Assembly: GCA_021030905.1 (NCBI GenBank)
Contig: JAGFMI010000006.1
Location: forward strand, 2,170,001-2,234,000
Source of the DNA: Pyrenula massariospora
Taxonomy: Eukaryota > Ascomycota > Eurotiomycetes > Pyrenulales > Pyrenulaceae
Direction of reading: 5' to 3'
DNA length: 64,000 nt
In this document: piece by piece, positions 56,387-64,000 of the stretch
How positions within the stretch are numbered: the first letter of the stretch is position 1
Layout of the letters: the number at the start of each line of letters is the position of its first letter
The notes under the pieces: generated by a model
What the model saw: the letters and a program-made list of their open reading frames with translations, nothing else
What the model was told of the DNA's origin: nothing
The model's database searches: none
Position numbers and translations under genes: made by a program

Positions 56387-57236
56387 CTGACGATGTTAGA
56401 AGAGATTATCCATAGTTCTTAATAATTAGTCTGGCATATAATTATAATGTATCCACATTGACCGCTAGGACCATGTATGGATCAGTCATCCCTGTCTATT
56501 GTCCTTCCCTCTCTACACTTCACTAGTGGTTTTTCGTCATGACGGCGGCAAGTGAATTCTTCCTCCTTATTACTACTAGCGTTGGATGGCCGTGTAGTGT
56601 ACCTCTGCTGTTGACAAGGATCTGCATAGACGTACTTGATCTTTGGCCCTTATGTGAGTCGTTCCCTTTGTTCATTTATAGCCCCAATAAGAGCCAAATA
56701 AATTGAATGAGATATTATCGGAAATATTTCTTACGAGCTGCCAAAGACAGTTGTATCGTTGCGAGGTCCGAGATGCGCTGACGGTGCCTGCATTAAACTC
56801 GTGACGCCTTGATCTTAAGGCTGTAATCCACAAGGTAGTGGCTGATTATTTCGGTGTTCAGGAAAGATATAGAGCTTTACCTGAGGCCCATTTAATGCGG
56901 ATCGTTCGGAGAGAGCTTGGCAATCACGCAAAACGAAATGACTAGCCTAGTCAGTGATGAGCGGCGGGGTCTCAAGGCGGATGCACTTGGCAGTGTACAA
57001 TAACATCATGCCGACAACAAATCTCGATGTTCGCCCTATCTTGATCCTGGTATACCATCAGGTACGTGCAGACTCATCCGAAGCACTATGCTCCCAACGG
57101 AAGCTGCAATGGCCAAGGTCAGCAACCTTTGTCCTCTTCTGTAAGACCATAAGTATATAGAGTAGTGCCCAGTGCCTCACTTTTGAATTCCAGTGGCCGG
57201 TTAAGGTGGTTGAAGCAAAACGTCTAGTTTTCCGAT
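56387..57236. other. Intergenic region
   Basis: About 850 bp, AT-rich, between two plus-strand genes for secreted proteins. A frame at 56954-57160 lacks features. Nothing recognised. Confidence 0.5.
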
Positions 57237-59212
57237 ATGCAGTACTTTCTTTGTCGTTTTTCCATTCTTTTAGGGCTTGTGAATAAGTTTTACTTTGCCG
57301 ACGCACAGTTTCCGCCTAGCCCCAACAATGTGACAATCCTGCCTTCGAAATTTGATGATGGGGTTTACATATCATATAAAGAGGTGCGCCGGCTGATAAT
57401 GACTTTTCAAAAGTGGCGTTGATACTTAGCCTACTCTAGCCCGGCATTTGTGAAACAACGCCAGGAGTCAAGTCATATAGTGGCTATGTCCACCTGCCAC
57501 CAGGCACATTGGGCGACTTAAACGAAGCGCAGCCATATCCAATAAACACCGGCTTTTGGTTCTTCGAATCTCGCAAGGATCCCGAAAATGCGCCTCTCAG
57601 CATCTGGATGAATGGTGGCCCAGGAAGCTCGTCAATGCTGGGGCTATTTGTGGAGAACGGTCCTTGCTCAGTCAATTCCGACTCTAACTCGACAACCATT
57701 AATCCATGGTCTTGGAACAATGAAGGTTAGCCAGTGGATGGGCTCCTGCGGAGAATTTTCTAACATGCTTCTTTAGTTAACATGTTATATCTTGATCAGC
57801 CCACGCAAGTCGGGCTATCGTATGACACTCTGACGAATATAACGTCTAACCTTCTCACCGGGGAGATCAAGAAGCTCAATGCCACTGACGGGATTCCCGA
57901 ACAAAATAACACATTCCTTGTTGGTACTTATCCGAGCCAGAATGTCAATTTCACAGCACAGGGTAGTGCGAACGGAGCACGAGCCCTTTGGCATTTTGCG
58001 CAAGTTTGGTTCCAGGAGTTTCCAGCGTACCATCCTAATGATGACCGGATCTCTATAGCAACAGAATCATATGGTGGTCGCTACGGGCCCGCTTATTCTG
58101 CCTTTTTTGAGGAGCAAAATCAAAAGATCGAAAACGGAACATGGACTGACGTCGGTGAAACGTATATTATCCATTTAGACACGCTCCTCCTCGTCAATGC
58201 TTGCATCGATCGACAAGTTCAATGGCCATCATACCCGCACATTGCCTATAATAACACCTACAGCATCCAGGCTGTCAACGAAAGTGTCTATCAGTCCATG
58301 ATTGACGGGTATACCAGGACTGGTGGTTGCAGAGACCAGATTAATACTTGCCGATCACTATCGCTGCTTTACGATCCTACCAATCAAGGGTTTAACTCTT
58401 CTGTGAACAAAGTATGCCAAGCCGCCGAATCGTACTGCACAGAGTATGTCCGCGATCCGTATATAAATTATTCAGGCCGTAATTACTACGACTTTGCCAC
58501 TATAGATCCAGACCCATTCCCGCCACCATTTTACGAAGGGTATTTGAATCAACCACACGTTCAGGCGGCCCTTGGAATCCCTCTCAACTGGACACAAAGC
58601 TCTGGTCCAGTCGCCACCGCGTTCCGAAGTATTGGTGACTACCCACGTCCTGGCTGGCTCGAAGACCTTACGTATCTGCTTGAGAATAATATTAAAGTTG
58701 CTCTTATGTATGGCGATCGCGACTATGCTTGCAATTGGCTTGGTGGCGAAGCCGTATCTTTGGCGGTGAATTACACTTATTCGGACAAATTCCGTGCCGC
58801 AGGCTATGAGGGCATCCAAGTTAACGATTCGTACACAGGGGGTCAAGTTCGGCAGCATGGCAATCTCAGCTTTAGCCGGGTCTACGAATCTGGTCATGAA
58901 GTACCTGCTTATCAACCCGAGACCGCCTACCGGATTTTTATGCGGGCGCTCTTTAACCAAGACATAGCTACCGGGCAAATCGACATCGCTGTGAATGGAG
59001 ACTACAGTACAACGGGACCAAGCGATACGTTTAATATCAAAAACGAGGACCCGCCGGACCCACCCGGGCTGTGCTACGTCCTGGACTTATCGTCGACCTG
59101 CACAAATGATCAAATCGATAGCATTGCCAATGGTTCAGCTCTCATCCGTGATTGGATTTTAATCGATGGCAATACGACGGGTTTATCAGCGAGAAATAAA
59201 CGGGATCAGTAA
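57237..59212 (+). CDS. Secreted serine carboxypeptidase (peptidase family S10)
   Basis: Three exons, 57237-57383, 57440-57725 and 57777-59212, give 622 residues. Signal peptide about residues 1-23 ([20 protein letters not shown]...). The substrate-binding [10 protein letters not shown] lies near residue 106. The triad is complete: Ser about 242 in [11 protein letters not shown], Asp about 460 in [14 protein letters not shown], and His about 518 in [12 protein letters not shown]. The glutamate of the ES motif, needed for the acidic pH optimum, is present. Many sequons and paired cysteines (CRDQINTC) fit a glycoprotein. It removes C-terminal residues from peptides at acid pH, in vacuole or medium. 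The ~90-residue tail after the last motif is longer than in carboxypeptidase Y and resembles the fungal extracellular subgroup. Introns are 56 and 51 bp. Confidence 0.94.
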
Positions 59213-59630
59213 GGGATACTTAAGTTTGTCACTTTGAGGTTTGGTATTTGAGAAAGATTGAGATATTTGTAAAGGCATTGGAGGAATGGGGTTTTCTGTA
59301 GATGGTCGAGCTCTAGTTGAGTGGCCAATTTTTGCCTACTGGATGCATCCTACAATGTTGGCCTAAATCTGCAGAGAGCAAATTTCAGTGCATTGTCATG
59401 TGATAATAGTACCACGATTGGACAATAATAAATCAGTAGTCCGAACAACATGATTTTGATGCGGTCCTATATAAATTTAGTGAAAACACTAGCAAGCAAG
59501 CGCGCCGACGGAGTGGTAGTAGGAAGAGAAACGGTTCAACGTAAGCTGATTGGTGCTGGAATGATGTCTAGTATTATCTGCCTCGGCATGAGATAGATCA
59601 TATTGATTTTCCATATCACCTTTAAGCTTG
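59213..59630. other. Convergent 3' intergenic region
   Basis: AT-rich spacer between the stops of the carboxypeptidase (+) and the SDR gene (-). No features seen. Confidence 0.5.
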
Positions 59631-60647
59631 TTATGCCTCTTCATTATCTGTGGCCAGAGCTTTGTCGAAAACTCGCAAAGTATGCTCCCAAATTCTTTCT
59701 GGCCATCCATGCTCCTTGTACTCCTCTAGCACGCCACCCGTGGAAACCTTCTCGCTGGAAGAGCCCACGCGCCATGCCCCGGGGTTGCTATACGTCTCAC
59801 TAGTTAGATGGAAAGCTTGACGCTCGCCACTGTTCTCCACAGATGTGCCAAAAAGCAACATAGCCATAGCGGCGAGAAGTCGGATCAAAGCTAATTGCAC
59901 TCTCCAAATCAATCCTGATGATTGCGGCGGAGTTAGACGGGCAAAGATATCTGTCTGGACTAGGCCGGGAAAGGCGTGCAAAAAGGCTATCTGTTGCTCA
60001 TTCGTGGCTAAATGTTCGAAGGCGAGGCTAGTCATAGTAGTCATGTGGTTGATGGCGGCACCAGATGACCAATGCCGCTCAAGGTGAATGTCATCGTCGT
60101 GCATCGGTTTTTCGTTACCCCCGTTTAGGACGCTTAACACGCGCGGGTGATGAGATTGACGGAGTAATGGTAATAGGTTCCATGTAAGTCGCATCCGCGA
60201 GTAATATGAGATCGCGAAGGAGCTCTCTACACCTTCCTTGGTGACTGAATATTGTCAGCTTTGGCAAATCAGGGTCTAAAGAAACATGCATTGCGGGCCG
60301 TTCAAAGGGTACATGCCCGGACTCATATACAGCAAGTCCAACTTTCTCTCCGCGGCAATGATCTTCTTGGTCGCGACATCAATACTGGAAAGCAGCAAGA
60401 CGTCGATTTCGATGAACACGATTTTCATTTCTGGGTTGAGAATTCTTAGCTTGTCGCATTGTCTTGCAAAGCGTTCTTTCGATCTTCCAAGAACGTAGAA
60501 GGTCGGCGTGCGAAGCATAGGGGCGATCTTCTCGAGCGTGCCGGCACCAATGCCGCTTGTGGCGCCAACGAACACACAGACAAACCCACCATGATGCTCG
60601 TTTGTGAAGCGTGCATTGAATTGTGAGACCTCCGTAGCTTTTACCAT
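59631..60647 (-). CDS. Short-chain dehydrogenase/reductase-like protein
   Basis: Two exons, 60647-60290 and 60244-59631, give 323 residues. The cofactor motif GATSGIGAGTLEKI lies near residue 28, and FYVLGRSKERF supplies the second basic segment, favouring NADP. DLLYMSPGMYPLNGPQ leads to FTKEGVESSFAISYYSRMRL. The usual YxxxK dyad is not seen: YYSRM occupies that place, as in a fungal subgroup of these proteins, so activity may be altered. The later part (VLSVLNGGNEKP, MTSLAFEHLA, HAFPGLVQTDIFAR) fits an SDR C-terminal region. The only intron that keeps this conserved order starts with GC (T|GCATGT) and ends CAG. No transmembrane or signal sequence is visible. Substrate unknown. Confidence 0.8.
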
Positions 60648-60949
60648 GATTCATCGATGTAGGATAATAAACATTGAGTAGATACTGTTGACAAGCCGTG
60701 GTTATAAATGTCCTCACGGACTTTGCGCTCTGTCATACTTTTTAACCCCGTTGAAAAGCAAGGAATCGCTTCGAGGCTGTAGGGTGTGGACATTGTTAAT
60801 GATTGGAAAAGTTAAAAACACGAGATACATCATCCCATTCAGCTGATATTTGCGAATACGAGGCACCCCAGAGGGTTGGAAGAATGACGTGGGCAAGAGA
60901 AAATTTCATCGTTCCGACTAATATGTAAAACTATTGTAGTGAAGATCTT

Positions 60950-61045
60950 CGGGTCTAGGCGTCAGAAGTCGAGGCGTATCTACTATACACCGGGCGGGCG
61001 TAGTGCGATTAATCAGACACGCCGCGACTTGTGACACCCAGCCTT
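60950..61045. repeat. Inverted-repeat element, copy 2
   Basis: The left arm contains GTCAGAAGTCGAGGCGTATC, the right arm GACACGCCGCGACTTGTGAC, and the centre again holds GGGCGGGCG. The left arm differs from copy 1 at 5 of 27 positions and the centre aligns too, so it is a full-length diverged member. Confidence 0.82.
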
Positions 61046-61687
61046 GCTTAACGGGTCCTTTGGGGCTCCCAGACCCTAAGCATCATCCATTCTAGGCCTT
61101 GTCCCTGTTTAATCGGCCTAGACCCGGCAACCTCGAATGGAACCAACCACAATTGTGGCGCGGTTTCGCCTGTGAATGGTAAGCCTCGAAATGTCCGATA
61201 GGGACTACATATCTTCTACATTTTTGACGTTCAGGCTATAGCTTGACGTCGATAACGAATGAGTGTTCTCTTCATGTATGAACCGGGAGCATGAACTAAG
61301 TTGTCTAACAGGTAGAACCTCCTCAGCAACCCGACAACTTCAACTTTGACTCTCAAACTGTTTGCGGTATACAATCTAACAATGCTGAAGGAGCGAGCTA
61401 GCAAAAACGCGAAAAGACGCATATTAATCGGAACTCGTTATCCTAACCTTTCGAAGAATTGCCGCTTTGTCATTTTTACGCTACTATCAGAGGATATAGA
61501 AGTTCCAAGCGGCTAGCTTTCCATTGCCTCTGCGCAAAGTAGATGCTACCTTATCTCATTCTTTGTAAGCCAAAATGTTGTAAGTCAACTTTGCGTCATC
61601 GTAAATATATCGGGCCTCGGCGGGTCGTCTAAGATTGGCGTAATCCTACACAACCATAGTAAATCCTGATGGCGTATTCAGGCGATT

Positions 61688-61735
61688 GAAGCTGGATATA
61701 GAAGTCGTGACATATCCAGTATACATTATGCAAGA
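61688..61735. repeat. Inverted-repeat element, copy 3 (left half only)
   Basis: GAAGCTGGATATAGAAGTCG and the following TGACATATC align with the left arm of copy 1 with six G-to-A or C-to-T changes and one missing base. The right arm is absent or unrecognisable. Confidence 0.6.
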
Positions 61736-62706
61736 GCCAGTAGTAACTACTAAATGTGCCTTGCCTTCAAATATTCAGCTTCAACGCGTTGCATCTCCGT
61801 CCTGACAGGATCGTTACGGAGAAGAGACAGTCTTGTAGCTATCCAAACCACTTATTCGGCCTTGTCACCTATTCCGCGTACAGGATTGGGTAGTTGTTTG
61901 AGTCATGGCTTTCGGTCGCCCGATCCACCTTTAGTCGCGTCGGAGGTTTTGTTCTAACACATATCTCTCTAACTCTCTGTCTCTTCCTTACCTAATCCAA
62001 TTCTAAACGACAAGACGAAAGTGGCAAGATTTTCTGCAGACATAATTAAACAGAAGCGCGAGGGATTAGTCATGGGGACTAACTCCCAGATCAAGAATCG
62101 TATTTCGGATAGGATTTGATCATATCCCTGACTGGAAAGATCAAAGAACGAGCCAGGCGGCTGAGCCAGGTGACTGAGACTCAAAGTATGGCAAGCCTTT
62201 TCGATGGCAAAACAGCAGTCCTAGGTTTTACTTTCGTTCCCTGGTCCGATGAATCTGCCTTCGATTGCTTTCTACATCGATGACCCTTTAACAATATGCG
62301 TGCAGAACCATTTCTAAAGCAGATATGAGTGTCAGATCTCGCAGTAGAAGCTTTGGGACATGTTCTATTATGTCATCTCTATACCTTAGCTACGGGTTTC
62401 TGAGAAATCTAAAATTAGGATAGAGAGACTTTGGATTAGTACTGTAAATTCTTGTAAAGCTTTGAGTGATCTGCCACAGAAATCGCCAAGTCAGATCCAT
62501 TTGGACTATGTAGTTGGGGTGACGATTGTAGATGCCGGGCCGGCCGGATCAGCAGCAGAATGAGCTGACAGCGACGAACATGAATGTGATTTGAGAAGGT
62601 ACTTTAGTCAGAATGAGTAGCAGAGTAAGAAATCAGAGAAGTAGTGGACGGAAGAGTAGTACGTGTGAATGATGTGAAAATGAAGTGTACTTAAGGAAAA
62701 ATATAC

Positions 62707-62785
62707 GAGGCCGAGTATTAGAAGTTGTAGCACACCCGATTATTTCAATTGGTACTCGCCGAGCTACTACTTCAATGCACCACGG
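62707..62785. repeat. Inverted-repeat element, copy 4 (decayed)
   Basis: The left arm GAGGCCGAGTATTAGAAGTT and the following GTAGCACACC match copy 1 at 22 of 30 positions. All eight differences are transitions, six of them C-to-T or G-to-A. The right arm (GAGCTACTACTTC) is a weakened match to GCGCCACGACTTC. The GC-rich centre has become AT-rich. Confidence 0.65.
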
Positions 62786-63094
62786 CTTTCACCATTCTAG
62801 ATTGATGGTAGAAAGCATACAAGTGGTTGAGGGGCAAGTCAAGGATCGTGTGTGAACGTTGGGGATATCTGGACACGACGGGACAAGACAATACTAAACT
62901 AGTGAGATAGTAATGACACATTGCATTTAGCGTAATACATCTTTCAGATTATTTGTGAATGTTCCGTCTCTTGATTCCTATACTAAAGCCAAAGTCAACG
63001 TGATTGTACAGATCATTGTTGGAGCCCGTTGACGAGTAAGAATATTAGGAAGAATCTCGCTCTGATCCGCAGTTTCAGATCCTGTTCTGCTTGT

Positions 63095-63544
63095 TTAGCG
63101 AACTACCCGTTGCTGCAGCAGAGCGGGAATAGCCTTTCTTTCTGTCCACTCCGTACACTTTTCCAGCGGTGGAACATGTTCTCCAGGTCCATAGGGTTTT
63201 CCATCCAGTTTGCATCTTATGTAGGCCATAGCCGAAGGGCTAAATACCTTCTGCTTTCGGGGAGCCGGTAGGCACTGCAAAATAGTGTTTATTATCGTAG
63301 GATAACTAGCAGCTTCAATCTTCCCGAGGTATTAGCTTGCGTGGAAAGTCTCAGAGTCCTCGAATGAACGACCTGGCTTGGTCTCGTAATGGTAACCTGT
63401 GACGAGGTCGCCGGAGACATGATGAATGCGGCCGCTTCCGTCGGAATTGGTTCGGACGAAGATCACCGTGTGGTAGCGGGGGTAATTGAAGTCCGGGTCC
63501 TGGAGAGCAAGTCTGTACTGTACTTTATACACACTATAGGACAT
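63095..63544 (-). pseudogene. Conserved small fungal gene of unknown function, interrupted by one in-frame TAA
   Basis: From MSYSVYKVQYRLALQDPDFN at 63544 the frame runs to a TAA at 63332-63334, then continues in the same frame without another stop to 63095. The two halves together give about 149 codons and keep the family's order: SVYKVQYRLAL, HTVIFVRTNSDGSGRIHHVS, SFEDSETFHAS, (stop), YLGKIEAASYP, LPAPRKQKVFSP, YGPGEHVPPLEKCTEWTERK, AIPALLQQ. Homologous small fungal proteins, as I recall them, have Gln at or beside this place, so CAA-to-TAA is the likely change. No GT donor lies close to the stop. A 67-bp intron from GTCGTT to GCTGCTAG is imaginable but would remove the conserved SETFH segment. 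The function of the family is unknown. Most likely a recent pseudogene, less likely a read-through gene. Confidence 0.65.
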
Positions 63545-64000
63545 CTTGGGTATAGGGAGAAGGGGTAGATTAATGGTCTTGAACAGATAGAGGATCATAG
63601 GATGAGAACAAAATCAACATAACAAGAGTAAATCATCAATAATGATTATAAAATCAAGCAAAGAGCTCATTAAGACAAGGTAGTTTTATATTTTCCAATT
63701 TCGGGTATTGGGGCTCTTTCTCTGGCACCTAGTCGCCTTAGTGCATTTCATCAGCCGCCTGTAAGAGGGCAAGGATCTAATGCTAATTCATAGCATTACG
63801 CCTGTCAAATGATGGTGCCACTGTGCAAGTAATAGCCGCATGATTCGACGCTGTCCAGAAGTATATTGGGTTAGATAAATATTAAATTTTTGGTCACCTT
63901 ATGGAAAACGGCCTGCAGATCTTTCCATTTTGGAAGTGTCAGTTTTAAAATCTTTGTTAATCGAAGAAATTATCTGCTATCGGTATTTAGCCGGTAGAGT
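63545..64000. other. AT-rich end of window
   Basis: Upstream side of the interrupted gene. No coding frame, RNA or repeat recognised. Confidence 0.5.

Larger units (their letters stand above)
60648..63094. other. AT-rich, gene-poor interval with decayed repeat copies
   Basis: About 2.4 kb with no gene I can support. It contains three diverged copies of the inverted-repeat family (separate entries) and a further small palindrome, TCTAGGCC (61091-61098) with GGCCTAGA (61115-61122). The minus-strand frame 61969-62184 and others are short and without motifs. Confidence 0.5.

Noticed and set aside
52608-64000. Transposon or retroelement remains in the gene-poor right part
   Set aside because: No transposase, reverse transcriptase or long terminal repeats were recognised. 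Only the short inverted-repeat family is supported.

Overview
The window is nuclear DNA of a filamentous ascomycete (Pezizomycotina). The evidence is short spliceosomal introns (mostly 44-90 bp) with GT..AG ends and CTAAC/CTGAC-type branch points, fungus-only proteins (DASH subunit Dad2, a Bsd2/NEDD4-interactor, an L-arabinitol 4-dehydrogenase), and an intron-bearing tRNA-Arg. Secreted-protein types near 25-27 kb fit Leotiomycetes or a neighbouring class, but that placement is an inference. I joined exons by hand. Every multi-exon model below sums to a whole number of codons.

Region 1 (1-36 kb) is mostly conserved housekeeping sequence: a LAMMER kinase, sideroflexin, tRNA-Arg(TCG), an LCAT-like alpha/beta hydrolase, a zinc-ribbon-like unknown, a PHD-finger protein, an F-box-like protein, then a small group of cell-division genes (DAD2 and shugoshin head to head, with a PP1-inhibitor gene YPI1 converging on shugoshin). 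After these come a secreted Gly/Ser/Lys-repeat protein, phosphatidylserine synthase, GAR1 and threonyl-tRNA synthetase head to head 53 bp apart, a UQCC2/Cbp6-like assembly factor, and a Bsd2-like E3 adaptor.

Region 2 (36-53 kb) turns towards transport and carbon metabolism: a DHA1-type MFS transporter, a single-pass membrane protein, a Gre2-like reductase, a bicovalent-FAD berberine-bridge-type oxidase, two secretory-pathway proteins (one a catalytically dead-looking aspartic-protease fold with a membrane anchor), a D-2-hydroxyacid dehydrogenase and L-arabinitol 4-dehydrogenase tail to tail.

Region 3 (53-64 kb) is gene-poor and looks accessory: a secreted nucleoside 2-deoxyribosyltransferase-like protein of bacterial type, an S10 carboxypeptidase, an SDR enzyme with an apparent GC-AG intron, and a small conserved gene interrupted by one in-frame TAA. 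Three copies of a short inverted-repeat element lie here, and a better preserved fourth lies at 47.5 kb. Two copies carry mostly C-to-T and G-to-A differences, the pattern left by repeat-induced point mutation (RIP). The interrupted gene has the same kind of change.
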